The notes: generated by a model not told the origin, from the letters alone. Numbered from the stretch's first letter, positions 6,222 through 14,295 are shown. The stretch is 17,394 bases of DNA from an uncultured Ruminococcus sp. (GCF_946187255.1 NZ_CAMHRZ010000045.1:1-17394), one strand, 5' to 3'. Numbers and translations are program-made.

Positions 6222-6340
6222 AGTGTTCACTACGGTCAAGAAGGCGTTCGGGCTTTCGGCTGTTTGCCATGCTTTTTTAGTTTTGATTGTAGCGGCTTGC
6301 CATGCTATCCTAAGTACAGCAAACTTCCGCCCCTGCCAAC

Positions 6341-6373
6341 AATTATGAATTATGAATTATGAATTATGAATTA
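6341..6373. repeat. Heptamer tandem array (AATTATG, about 4.7 copies)
   Basis: Four perfect AATTATG units (6341-6368) are followed by AATTA. The array immediately abuts the terminator hairpin of the gene ending at 6403. It is probably a slippage-prone tract whose copy number may vary between strains. Confidence 0.9.
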
Positions 6374-6396
6374 AAAAAGCGGGACAGTGTCCCGCT
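6372..6396 (-). terminator. Rho-independent terminator of the gene at 6403-7119
   Basis: On the minus strand, AGCGGGAC-ACT-GTCCCGCT forms a perfect 8-bp stem with a 3-nt loop, followed by a T run. It begins 7 bp past the stop codon. Confidence 0.85.
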
Positions 6397-6402
6397 GTGT
6401 AA

Positions 6403-7119
6403 TTATTTTCTTCCGAACAATCCTTTTTTCGCAGGCTTCTTTGAACCTATCTGCGCGGTCGGATCACCGAAACGCTCCTTGTTCTTCTCGATATCCATAG
6501 TCTTGTCATGAACACTTGCTGTCATGATACCTGTCATCTGCTGCATCAGCAGGCTCTGTTCAAATATCTCCACAGCTTCCTCACAGGTCTCGGCTTCACC
6601 GTTTACCAGGAACTCCTTGATCTTGCCGATATTGTTCATATAATCAAGATCAAGTTCCATGAAATCGATCTTCTTCCTCAGTGCGGTAAGATAATCGTCT
6701 CTCTGCTTTTCAAGCTGGATTATCCTGCCGCCCAGCAGCTCGATCTGTTCGCTTATGCCCTCGTTTACTTCCTTCTGATGCTGCTTGGTCTCAGCCAGCT
6801 TTTGCAGGTAGTACTTATTTACCAGCATATAGCCCGACACCGCAATGATAAGAAAACCGATGATAGGTACAGCAAACAGAAATCCGGTGTGGAAAGCCAG
6901 CAGCAGCAGCAGCCCGAATATCAGCGCACCGCCCAGTATATACAGCATAGACTTGTTCCGCTTGCCCTTGAAATCAAATTCCTTTTCTGCTTCGGAAATA
7001 TCTCTGATGTATATCTTTAGATACTCTTTGTTCTCCTTGCTGACTTCAACGCCTTCGGCAAACTCGAAGTATCTGTTTATGTAGCTTTCAGCCAGATCCA
7101 TTCTTTCCAGCTCAGTCAT
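6403..7119 (-). CDS. Two-TM coiled-coil membrane protein of unknown function (238 aa)
   Basis: The protein starts MTELERMDLAESYINRYFEF. A hydrophobic pair of segments follows at about residues 57-78 and 80-101, then a coiled-coil-like stretch (about 103-150) and a basic C-terminus ending KKGLFGRK. Both ends are probably cytoplasmic. I recognise no family. The start at 7119 is preferred over an upstream in-frame ATG at 7206. The 7119 codon has an AAAGGG ribosome site, and the 7206 codon lies inside the promoter spacer, upstream of the predicted transcription start. The gene is a single-gene unit with its own promoter and terminator, transcribed divergently from the exporter operon. No functional link to the exporter is shown by the sequence. 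Confidence 0.8.
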   Translation of the reverse strand: MTELERMDLAESYINRYFEFAEGVEVSKENKEYLKIYIRDISEAEKEFDFKGKRNKSMLYILGGALIFGLLLLLAFHTGFLFAVPIIGFLIIAVSGYMLVNKYYLQKLAETKQHQKEVNEGISEQIELLGGRIIQLEKQRDDYLTALRKKIDFMELDLDYMNNIGKIKEFLVNGEAETCEEAVEIFEQSLLMQQMTGIMTASVHDKTMDIEKNKERFGDPTAQIGSKKPAKKGLFGRK

Positions 7120-7196
7120 AATTAGTTTCACCCTTTGAAAATAAAATCCGCATTGATCCATAATCCACTTGACCATAGTCAAATGTACATAAACAA

Positions 7197-7225
7197 AGTA
7201 TATCATAATTTCACTAATTTGTCAA
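7197..7225 (-). promoter_or_regulatory. Sigma-A promoter of the two-TM coiled-coil gene
   Basis: On the minus strand, a perfect TTGACA (7225-7220), a 17-bp spacer and TATACT (7202-7197) are present. The predicted start near 7190 leaves a leader of about 70 nt to the ATG at 7119 and excludes the ATG at 7206 as the translation start. Confidence 0.8.
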
Positions 7226-7347
7226 CAATTTCAGTAATATTTTTATTGAATATTCTCCCGCTGTTTTACGCGCGAAATAAGTGTCTGCAAATTGTTGATA
7301 AATTCGTTTTAATATCGAAAATATTCATGAATTTCACCTGCTTTTCA

Positions 7348-7376
7348 TTGACAGATACGTTATTTTGTACTATAAT
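7348..7376 (+). promoter_or_regulatory. Perfect-consensus sigma-A promoter of the exporter operon
   Basis: TTGACA (7348-7353), a 17-bp spacer and TATAAT (7371-7376) match the consensus at every position. Transcription would start near 7383 and leave about 240 nt of untranslated leader before 7625. Confidence 0.8.
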
Positions 7377-7624
7377 ATAAATAGAAAAATATATAACAAA
7401 ATCATTTTTGCAGAGAACAAAAGAGACAACAGACATATACAATATAATATGACTTCAATGATATCGCGGCACGCTTTTTTAGATCATGGGCTGCGGTGGA
7501 TTTCTGATGTCTTTTAATTATAGTAAATTGTCTGTATACATACGCTTTCAGAGGGACGGGGGTCTCTTTACGGTGTGAGTATGCAGTTTTTTTAATTTAA
7601 AGTTATTCATAGGAGGAAAAAATT

Positions 7625-9298
7625 ATGTCAAAGGCAGGATCGATAGGCAAGGCTTTTGCAGCCCTGCTGGTCATCGGAGGTGTGGGCTTCGGCGGATGGT
7701 ACCTTTATAAAAACTTCGGCAGTCCCGAAGCGAGAAGCACTGACAAGGTCTATGTTCAGAAGGTTGCAAACGTAAACACGGTAACGGGTGCCGACCTGTT
7801 TGCAAACAGCTTTTCGGGAGTTATCGTCGCGCAGAAATCCGTCGATGTGAAGTACGATACCACCAAGACCGTAAAGGATGTACTCGTGGCGGACGGTGAC
7901 AAGGTGAAGAAGGGCGACAAGCTGCTGACCTATGATACCGAAGCGATACAGATCGAGATAGATACCGCAAAGCTGGAAGTTGAAAAGGCGCAGAACGACA
8001 TCGCCATAAACGAACAGCAGATAAAGGAGTACGAGGAAGCCAAGAAGAAGGAAAGTGAGGACGCACAGGTGTCCTATACCAACCAGATATTACAGCTGAA
8101 AAGCGATAATGCCAGGACCGAGTACGATATCAAGACAAAGAACGTGGAGATAACCAAGCTGGAAAAAGCTCTCAACAACGCTTATGTTGTTGCACCGATA
8201 GACGGCACTGTCAAGGATCTCAAGGATGTGGCAGCCTCTTCACAGAGCGAGTACGGCTACGGTGAGAGCGCCGATGTTATCATGAAGCTGACCGCTGAGG
8301 GCGATTACAGGGTAAAGGGCGTATTCAACGAGCAGAACAAAAAATCCATAACACAGGGCGCTGAGGTTACTCTGCGCAGCCGTGTGGATGATACCGAGGT
8401 CAAGGGTACCGTCAGCGAGATAGACACATCTCCGCAGAAAGACAATAATGATATGTACGGCTACTACGGTTCCGGTTCCGATGAACAGACATCCTCATCA
8501 AAGTACGCTTTCTATGTTGAGCCCGAATCGCTGGACGGCTTCATGCTGGGACAGCATATCCTCATAGATACCGACAGCGGCAGTGATATCGAAAAGACGG
8601 GTATATGGCTGTATACCAACTTCATCCTCACCGAAGACGGCAAGTCGTATGTGTGGGTAAAGAACGATGAAAAGGATATTATCGAAAAGCGCTACATCAC
8701 CATCGGCAAAACGGATGACAGCTACGGTGACTGCGAAGTCATCGACGGACTGAGCCTTGATGACTATATCGCATATCCCGCTGACTACATAGCTGCGGGT
8801 CTTGCCACTACCACTAATGCTTCCGACAAGGATATACCCGACAATCAGTTGGGTGAAGAGGAAGAGTACGGTGCCTGGGAAGAAGGCGGCGACTATGAAG
8901 GCGGCTACGAAGGCGACGGCGGCATGGTCATGAACGATGACGGCAGCTTCACCACCACCGATGAGAACGGCAATACTATCGAGGGCTATCCCGACGGTTC
9001 GGGCAAGATAACCTCACCTGACGGCGGCGTTATCGAGATAAGTGCCGACGGTGAATTCACTCGCGGCAGCGTAGACGATGAAGGCAATTATGTATTCGAC
9101 TACGGCGACGGAGAAGGTGAAGGCGAAGGCGAAGGCGCAGCTGACGGCGATGCTTCCGCTGAAAGCAAAGCAGAGGTAAAGACCGAGAGCACTCCCGACC
9201 TTTCCTATGAGGAGCTTTACGGCATCTCCGAAGAAGAATTCAAAGCCATGTCTCCCGAAGAGCTCGATGAGTTCCTGAAGGAACACTACAACAAATAA
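7625..9298 (+). CDS. Efflux adaptor (HlyD/MacA family membrane-fusion protein) with acidic tail
   Basis: This is the first gene of the exporter operon. Residues 10-29 are a signal anchor. Two lipoyl-like half-motifs follow, at 72-104 (VDVKYDTTKTVKDVL...DGDKVKKGDKLLTYDTE) and 186-200 (AYVVAPIDGTVKDL). They are separated by an alpha-helical hairpin (about 106-183). A beta-barrel-like region spans about 227-320. This layout is that of MacA/YknX adaptors, which in Gram-positives lie outside the membrane and help a MacB-type ABC permease expel its substrate. Residues about 408-557 are an unusual acidic, Gly/Asp-rich tail with strand repeats and a GEGEGEGEG run. The tail ends in a helical LSYEELYGISEEEF-type segment. 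An AGGAGG site precedes the ATG, and the ATPase gene starts 14 bp after the stop. Confidence 0.88.
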   Translation: MSKAGSIGKAFAALLVIGGVGFGGWYLYKNFGSPEARSTDKVYVQKVANVNTVTGADLFANSFSGVIVAQKSVDVKYDTTKTVKDVLVADGDKVKKGDKLLTYDTEAIQIEIDTAKLEVEKAQNDIAINEQQIKEYEEAKKKESEDAQVSYTNQILQLKSDNARTEYDIKTKNVEITKLEKALNNAYVVAPIDGTVKDLKDVAASSQSEYGYGESADVIMKLTAEGDYRVKGVFNEQNKKSITQGAEVTLRSRVDDTEVKGTVSEIDTSPQKDNNDMYGYYGSGSDEQTSSSKYAFYVEPESLDGFMLGQHILIDTDSGSDIEKTGIWLYTNFILTEDGKSYVWVKNDEKDIIEKRYITIGKTDDSYGDCEVIDGLSLDDYIAYPADYIAAGLATTTNASDKDIPDNQLGEEEEYGAWEEGGDYEGGYEGDGGMVMNDDGSFTTTDENGNTIEGYPDGSGKITSPDGGVIEISADGEFTRGSVDDEGNYVFDYGDGEGEGEGEGAADGDASAESKAEVKTESTPDLSYEELYGISEEEFKAMSPEELDEFLKEHYNK

Positions 9299-9312
9299 GA
9301 GGTGCTGTCGAT

Positions 9313-10020
9313 ATGGTATTTGAACTTAATAATATATTCAAGGACTATTTGCAGGGCAAGGATCCCGTGCCTGTACTCAAGGATATATCGATGAGCGTCG
9401 ATGACGGCGAGTATGTGGCGATAATGGGACCTTCGGGCTCGGGAAAGTCCACACTGATGAATATCATAGGCTGTCTTGACAAGCAGACCCAGGGCAGATT
9501 TATCTTCGACGGCTCGGATATAATGAAATGCAGCGACAGACAGCTTTCAGACATACGCAATAACAAAATTGGATTTGTTTTCCAGAATTTCAATCTTCTT
9601 CCAAGACAGTCAGCGCTGGAAAATGTGGAGCTTCCCCTGCTGTATGCAGGATTTTCCAGAAAGAAAAGGCGCGAGATGGCTAAGGAAGCACTGCGCAGAG
9701 TGGGTCTGGAGGACAGGATGAACTTCAACCCCACACAGCTTTCGGGCGGACAGAAGCAGAGAGTCGCAATAGCAAGGGCTATCGTCAACAAGCCCAAGCT
9801 GCTGCTGGCGGATGAGCCTACCGGTGCGCTGGATACAAAATCGGGCGATGATGTAATGGAGCTTTTTGAAGAGCTCAACAAGGACGGCGTGACGATAGTA
9901 ATGATAACTCACGAACCCGAGATCGCAGAACACGCAAAACGGATAATGTATATCCGCGACGGCGAACTGCATGACGGCGCATTCAACAGCCGTGTTAAAA
10001 AGGAGGAGAAGAACGGATGA
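9313..10020 (+). CDS. ABC transporter ATPase, MacB/LolD/YknY type
   Basis: This is a 235-residue stand-alone nucleotide-binding subunit with every motif intact. It has Walker A GPSGSGKST (39-47), Q-loop Gln91, signature LSGGQ (143-147), Walker B LLLADE (163-168), a D-loop (GALDTKSG) and switch His200. The sequence around the signature and the DEPTGALD block is typical of the MacB/LolD/FtsE branch, which drives mechanotransmission rather than classic import. It should pair with the FtsX-like permease at 11925 on the cytoplasmic side. The gene has a GAGGTG ribosome site. Its stop overlaps the next start by four bases (ATGA, 10017-10020), so the second adaptor is translationally coupled to it. 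A short basic/acidic tail (RVKKEEKNG) ends the protein. Confidence 0.95.
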   Translation: MVFELNNIFKDYLQGKDPVPVLKDISMSVDDGEYVAIMGPSGSGKSTLMNIIGCLDKQTQGRFIFDGSDIMKCSDRQLSDIRNNKIGFVFQNFNLLPRQSALENVELPLLYAGFSRKKRREMAKEALRRVGLEDRMNFNPTQLSGGQKQRVAIARAIVNKPKLLLADEPTGALDTKSGDDVMELFEELNKDGVTIVMITHEPEIAEHAKRIMYIRDGELHDGAFNSRVKKEEKNG

Positions 10021-11912
10021 AAAAATTTATAATCTTCCTTCTGTGCGTTGCTGTGATCGGCGGAGGAAGCTGGTTCGGATACAAGAGGTATATGGATAAA
10101 AAGCAGGACAGCATCGTGGTGGATGTAGTTCCTGTGCAGAACATGATGCAGTACTCCGACTGGTTCGACTACGGTTCAAATGAGTGCTACGGACAGGTGG
10201 TGGCTTCCAATACACAGAGATTTTACACCGATACACAAAAGCTGGTCAAGGAGGTCTTTGTGGAGGAAGGTCAGGAGGTCAAAAAGGGCGACCCCATACT
10301 GGAATACGATATGACAGTCGTTGAACTGGAACTTGAACAGAAAAAGAATGCTGTGAGCATAGTTGAGCAGAATATCAAAATGGCAAAGAAGGAGCTTGAA
10401 AAGATCAGGAACTACAAGCCCTCCGAAGATGCGCCCCAGATGCCCGACCCTGTATTCCCCGAATTTGACGATGATGATATAGGTATGTGGGATATGGACG
10501 ACAGCTTCCCCTATGATGACTCCCTGCCCGACATGAGCGGTCTGTTTGATGACAGCAGCAGTATGCCCGACGCACCTCCGCCCCAGCTGGTGAAGGATGT
10601 GGTCAAGCCCGCATTCGTTCCCGCCGAGGGCAACGGCACTGTGGAAAGCCCCTATATCATCAACGTCACACGCACGGCAGAGGTATCAAAGGATTTCATG
10701 GTAAGACTGGCTGCCGAGAAAAAGTGTGCGGAGATATGTGTATACGACGAAAAATTCTTCTACCTTTATAAATGGATAATCGTACCGAGCGAGGAGACCA
10801 AGGTCGAGGAGCTGGACAGCTGGAAGGTGGCTGACGGCGTTACATTCGATGAGAACGGTCAGGCTTCCATAGATACGGACAAGAAGCTCTACGGCAAGCT
10901 GAGTTTTACACAGCCCACTGTCAAAAAGCCCGACGACAGCAGTTCGCAGGCAGACGACAGCTCATCGATGGCCGATAATGACAGCTCCGTCGCAGACGAT
11001 GAGTATTCAAAAGAGTATGAGGACTATATGGCGGCTTATGACGCTTATCAGGAGTTCATGGACAATCTGGATCCCAACAGCAATGACTACGTTTACTCCC
11101 GCGATGCGATAAAGAAGCTGATAGCTGAAAAGGAGTCGGATATCAAGCAGCTGGAACTCAGTCTGAAAAGTGCGCAGTTTGAATACGACAAAGCCAAGAA
11201 GCGCAAAGAGGACGGAAAGCTGTATGCGGAGATAGACGGTATAGTCAAGAAGATCGGCAAGGCATCCGGTGAAGATGATACCGAAGATGATACCGCGGAG
11301 GCGACCGAGGAAGACATCTACGAAGAGCCCAACGAGGACGACAAGGCTTTTGCTGTCATTCAGGGTGAAGGCGGAGTTGAGGTGCAGTGTGAGATACCTG
11401 AGCTGAGTTTACAGTACGCACAGGTGGGTGCTGAGCTTTCAATATTCTCCTGGAACACGAACGCTTCGGGCACTGCGGAGGTGACTTCCATCGACCCTCA
11501 GCCCGTACAATACAGCTCCGACAACTGGGGCGACAATCCCAACAACTCCATGTATACCGTTCATGCAAAGATCACGGATAATGCTGACGGATTCACGATA
11601 AACGACTGGATCCAGGTGACTATCGACAAGAGCAGCACCAGCAAGAGCGATTCAAAGTCGGTATACCTGCCGATACACTATGTAAGGCAGGAGGGCGGCG
11701 ACTACTACATCATGAAGGCTGACAAGGACGGCAGACTGGAAAAGCAGTACGTCAGGGTCGGACAGGTGATGTACGGCATGATGATCGAAGTAAAGGGCGG
11801 TCTTAAACAGAGCGACAGTATATGCTTCCCTTACGGGAAGGACGTCAAGGAGGGCGTAAGGACAAGAGAGACCGATACTGTCCTTCAGCCTGAAAATGTA
11901 GATATATTCTGA
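10017..11912 (+). CDS. Second efflux adaptor with a domain inserted in its hairpin (631 aa)
   Basis: This is a second membrane-fusion-type protein in the same operon. Residues 3-22 are a signal anchor. The first lipoyl half is at 74-98 (QKLVKEVFVEEGQEVKKGDPILEYD) and the second at 400-416 (KLYAEIDGIVKKIGKASG). The flanking helices at about 103-132 and 360-397 correspond to the usual coiled-coil hairpin. More than 200 residues are inserted between the helices: an acidic Asp/Ser/Pro-rich linker (about 135-190), a compact predicted beta domain (about 190-300) with GNGTVESPYIINVTRT, and a second Ser/Asp linker (about 303-345). Another acidic insert (418-443) follows the second lipoyl half. The C-terminal part (450-620) looks like the barrel and membrane-proximal domains. 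It is probably an adaptor partner of the permease, with a surface domain at the hairpin tip. The inserted domain was not recognised. Confidence 0.82.
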   Translation: MKKFIIFLLCVAVIGGGSWFGYKRYMDKKQDSIVVDVVPVQNMMQYSDWFDYGSNECYGQVVASNTQRFYTDTQKLVKEVFVEEGQEVKKGDPILEYDMTVVELELEQKKNAVSIVEQNIKMAKKELEKIRNYKPSEDAPQMPDPVFPEFDDDDIGMWDMDDSFPYDDSLPDMSGLFDDSSSMPDAPPPQLVKDVVKPAFVPAEGNGTVESPYIINVTRTAEVSKDFMVRLAAEKKCAEICVYDEKFFYLYKWIIVPSEETKVEELDSWKVADGVTFDENGQASIDTDKKLYGKLSFTQPTVKKPDDSSSQADDSSSMADNDSSVADDEYSKEYEDYMAAYDAYQEFMDNLDPNSNDYVYSRDAIKKLIAEKESDIKQLELSLKSAQFEYDKAKKRKEDGKLYAEIDGIVKKIGKASGEDDTEDDTAEATEEDIYEEPNEDDKAFAVIQGEGGVEVQCEIPELSLQYAQVGAELSIFSWNTNASGTAEVTSIDPQPVQYSSDNWGDNPNNSMYTVHAKITDNADGFTINDWIQVTIDKSSTSKSDSKSVYLPIHYVRQEGGDYYIMKADKDGRLEKQYVRVGQVMYGMMIEVKGGLKQSDSICFPYGKDVKEGVRTRETDTVLQPENVDIF

Positions 11913-11924
11913 GGAGGGTAATAC

Positions 11925-13223
11925 ATGATAGAAAATGTCAGGCTCTCCCTACAGGGAATACTGAGCCACAAGATACGTTCCTTTCTTACTATGCTGGGTA
12001 TAATCATCGGTATCGCGGCGATAATCGCCATAGTATCGACTATCGAAGGAACAAACGAACAGATCAAAAACAATCTTATCGGTTCGGGCAACAACACCGT
12101 AAAGATATCGCTGATGGATGGCGATACGGAATGTGATTTCAGCTGGACCCCCGTTCCCGATAATATCCGCGTGATCTCCGACAGCAGCAAGGAGCGCATC
12201 ACCGACCTGAAAGAGGTAGACAGCTGCACACTTTACCGCACGAGACAGACACCCGAAAATCTGTTCTATCTGAACAAGAGGATAGAGTCTTCCATAATCT
12301 ACGGTATAGACAGCGACTATTTCAGCACGATGGGCTATGAAATCGCACAGGGCATCGGCTTCACCGAAAGCCAGTACAATGACTTTTCAAAGGTGGCGAT
12401 AATCGACCAGAATATGCAGAGGGGCATATTTGAAAACGAGGACCCCGTTGGCAAGTCACTGGATATCAACGGCGAGCCCTTCAAGATAATCGGTGTGGCG
12501 TGCAAGCGTTCGGGATTTGAACCGGTCATCAACAGTGTGGATGATTACTTCACCTACAAGACGACTTCCAGCGGACTGATATTTATACCCACCAACGACT
12601 GGGGAATAATATTCAGCTACGATGAACCGCAGAACTGCGTTATCCGCGCAAAGGATACGGACAGCATGACAAATGCGGGCAAGAAGACGGCGGATATACT
12701 CAACGAGAATATCCAGAAGCAGTCTGTGAACGACGAGCAGAGCGGCGGCGCCAGCGGTGAGGGCATATCCAATACTCTTGAATACAAGAGCGAGAGCCTT
12801 CTGGAGCAGGCTAAGAAGCTGCAGGATCTTTCCAAGTCCACAAATCAGATGCTGATATGGATAGCCGGTATATCCCTGCTGGTCGGAGGTATCGGTGTTA
12901 TGAATATCATGCTGGTATCCGTTACCGAGAGAACCAGGGAGATAGGCTTGAAAAAGGCGCTGGGCGCAAGAAAGTCCAGGATACTTGCCCAGTTCCTCAC
13001 GGAAGCATCCGTGCTGACCACCATAGGCGGTATACTGGGAGTGCTGATAGGTATAGGTCTTTCAAAGGTCATCGCCAAACTGGCTGAGGTGCCTGTGTCC
13101 ATATCCACCCCCGCGATAGTGGTATCGGTGGCATTCTCAATGGTAGTCGGCATAGTCTTCGGACTGATACCGAGTATCAAGGCGGCAAACCTCAACCCGA
13201 TAGACGCACTGAGATACGAATAA
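11925..13223 (+). CDS. ABC transporter permease, MacB/FtsX family
   Basis: This is a 432-residue permease with the four-TM MacB topology. TM1 is at about 19-38, a large extracytoplasmic MacB-PCD-like domain spans about 40-305, and TM2-TM4 lie at about 308-332, 361-383 and 395-416. The cytoplasmic coupling segment ERTREIGLKKALGARK (335-350) is the family hallmark that touches the ATPase. The C-terminal PSIKAANLNPIDALRYE is also typical. The subunit probably works as a dimer with the ATPase at 9313 and the two adaptors to push a substrate out of the membrane or cell-surface layer. Peptides, lipids or antibiotics are the usual cargo of this family, and which applies here cannot be told. It starts 12 bp after the second adaptor with a GGAGGG site and is the last gene before a strong terminator. 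Confidence 0.93.
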   Translation: MIENVRLSLQGILSHKIRSFLTMLGIIIGIAAIIAIVSTIEGTNEQIKNNLIGSGNNTVKISLMDGDTECDFSWTPVPDNIRVISDSSKERITDLKEVDSCTLYRTRQTPENLFYLNKRIESSIIYGIDSDYFSTMGYEIAQGIGFTESQYNDFSKVAIIDQNMQRGIFENEDPVGKSLDINGEPFKIIGVACKRSGFEPVINSVDDYFTYKTTSSGLIFIPTNDWGIIFSYDEPQNCVIRAKDTDSMTNAGKKTADILNENIQKQSVNDEQSGGASGEGISNTLEYKSESLLEQAKKLQDLSKSTNQMLIWIAGISLLVGGIGVMNIMLVSVTERTREIGLKKALGARKSRILAQFLTEASVLTTIGGILGVLIGIGLSKVIAKLAEVPVSISTPAIVVSVAFSMVVGIVFGLIPSIKAANLNPIDALRYE

Positions 13224-13237
13224 TTAATTCTATAAGT

Positions 13238-13277
13238 AAAAGACAGTACGCGGATATTTCTGCGCACTGTCTTTTTT
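13238..13277 (+). terminator. Long hairpin terminator between the exporter operon and noc
   Basis: AAAAGACAGT (13238-13247) pairs with ACTGTCTTTT (13266-13275). After one A-C mismatch, CGCGGA pairs with TCTGCG, giving about 16 base pairs with a TATT loop. A T run follows on the plus strand. On the minus strand only TTTT follows, but the hairpin begins 2 bp past the noc stop, so it probably ends both convergent transcripts. Confidence 0.88.
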
Positions 13278-13278
13278 G

Positions 13279-14139
13279 TCATTCCTGCCTTTGTTCGTTT
13301 TTGATGATTATGGTGTACTCGATGCAGTCTTCCTTGTCTGTGCGTTTCGCGGTCGCATCTACTCCTGCCAGCTTCATCACCTCCAGCGCCTTGTTGACCG
13401 AATTGAAAAACAGGCGCACATCTTTCAGCATCACAGCTCTCCTCTCGTAGCTGTTTTTCTTCACCTCCTCCCTTTCAAGGCGGGCGATGTGCTTTTCCAG
13501 CGCATCCACCGTCCAGCCCAGTTCGATCGCCTTTGCCAGCGTTTCACGGCGAAGCTCGATATCGATGATCCTTAATAGCGCTCTCGCATGGCGTTCCGTG
13601 AGCCCGTGTTCGCATATCAGCCTTTGCTCCTCCGCTGACAGCCGCAGCAGGCGCAGTTTGTTGGCTATCGTTGACTGTGCCAGCCCCAGTTTCGCCGCTG
13701 CTTCTTCGCGGGTTATCTGTCCGCTGTCGATCAGCGCACTGATGGCGGCTGCTTCTTCAAAACAGTTGAGGTCGCTGCGCTGGATATTCTCCAGCAGTGC
13801 CAGCACCGCCGACCTGCTGCGGTCGGCATTGACGGTTATACACGGCACAGCTTTCAGCCCTGCCAGCTTTGCGGCGCGAAGTCTCCTTTCACCTGAGACA
13901 AGTTCGTACCCGTTCTCACAGTGCCTTACCGTCAGGGGCTGAATTATCCCGTTGGCGGATATGCTTTTTGCCAGCGATGTCAGCTCGTCCGCCGCAAAGT
14001 GCTTTCGGGGCTGAGATGGGTTGGGGCGGATGTCGCCAATGCCTATCTCCACTACCCTGCCTATCTCGTGCAGTTCGTCCTCGGGAAAATCCCGCACATC
14101 AATAAACGCCTTTGTTAAAAGGTCTGTTATCTTGTTCAT
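13279..14139 (-). CDS. noc: Nucleoid occlusion protein Noc (ParB family)
   Basis: This is a 286-residue ParB-family protein. It has the CTP-binding motifs GERRLRAAKLAG (83-94) and ENIQRSDL (117-124), a helix-turn-helix at about 143-166, and a C-terminal domain with KDVRLFFNSVNKALEVMKLAGV (239-260). That C-terminal sequence is characteristic of Noc rather than Spo0J. Residues known from ParB/Noc work to set DNA specificity are Noc-like: Gln155, Lys161, basic Arg166 and Arg183 (in TERHARALL). Noc binds NBS sites, spreads with CTP and associates with the membrane to block septation over the nucleoid. The N-terminal MNKITDLLTKAFIDV could be an amphipathic membrane-targeting helix. It is transcribed divergently from soj with a strong GGAGGGAGG site. 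No NBS-like site was seen in this window. Confidence 0.88.
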   Translation of the reverse strand: MNKITDLLTKAFIDVRDFPEDELHEIGRVVEIGIGDIRPNPSQPRKHFAADELTSLAKSISANGIIQPLTVRHCENGYELVSGERRLRAAKLAGLKAVPCITVNADRSRSAVLALLENIQRSDLNCFEEAAAISALIDSGQITREEAAAKLGLAQSTIANKLRLLRLSAEEQRLICEHGLTERHARALLRIIDIELRRETLAKAIELGWTVDALEKHIARLEREEVKKNSYERRAVMLKDVRLFFNSVNKALEVMKLAGVDATAKRTDKEDCIEYTIIIKNEQRQE

Positions 14140-14159
14140 TTCCTCCCTCCTTTTCTCTA

Positions 14160-14188
14160 ATCATAGCACTAATTCGTTTTTGCGGCAA
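14160..14188 (-). promoter_or_regulatory. Candidate noc promoter
   Basis: On the minus strand, TTGCCG (14188-14183), a 17-bp spacer and TATGAT (14165-14160) with the TGC extension are present. The predicted start leaves only about 15 nt before the noc ATG, so the assignment is tentative. Confidence 0.4.
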
Positions 14189-14295
14189 TAGATCTATGCG
14201 GGTCTTTCGTCGTGGATTTGCGACCGCTGCTGACATTGTTTTGCCTTTTGTGATCTGAACTCGCCTTAATCATGCCTGTGTTTGTCGAATGATAA

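Larger units (their letters stand above)
6074..6402. other. Repeat-rich intergenic region (329 bp)
   Basis: This stretch holds the nif3 ribosome site, copy 2 of the 67-bp repeat, a 49-bp segment rich in CGTTCG steps, the second shared repeat block, a short direct repeat of TTGCCATGCT (6264-6273 and 6297-6306), an AATTATG tandem array and the terminator of the gene at 6403. No clear promoter for nif3 was found on the minus strand; TACAAT near 6286-6291 has no proper -35. ORFs across it are not supported. Confidence 0.7.
7120..7624. other. Divergent intergenic region and exporter leader (505 bp)
   Basis: This AT-rich stretch holds two promoters pointing apart (7197-7225 minus, 7348-7376 plus) with about 120 bp between them. 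A leader of about 240 nt precedes the first exporter gene. The leader includes an 8-bp palindrome TGTATACA (7533-7540), a G-rich patch (7551-7562) with limited self-pairing to GTCTCT, a T7 run (7587-7593) and the strong AGGAGG site. I recognise no known riboswitch in it. Confidence 0.65.

Noticed and set aside
6003..6239. 78-residue minus-strand ORF across the repeat region
   Set aside because: It runs through the hairpin repeat and into the start of the nif3 gene in another frame. No ribosome site or recognisable protein pattern is present.
7120..7206. 29-codon N-terminal extension of the two-TM coiled-coil gene
   Set aside because: The ATG at 7206 lies within the promoter spacer, upstream of the predicted transcription start. 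The ATG at 7119 has a ribosome site.
7449..7517. 22-codon ORF in the exporter leader as a possible leader peptide
   Set aside because: There is no ribosome site, no regulatory codon run and no adjacent attenuator-like hairpins.
9113..9136. (GAAGGY)4 hexanucleotide run as a contingency repeat
   Set aside because: Units are in frame (6 bp), so slippage would only change the length of the Gly-Glu run, and four units are few.
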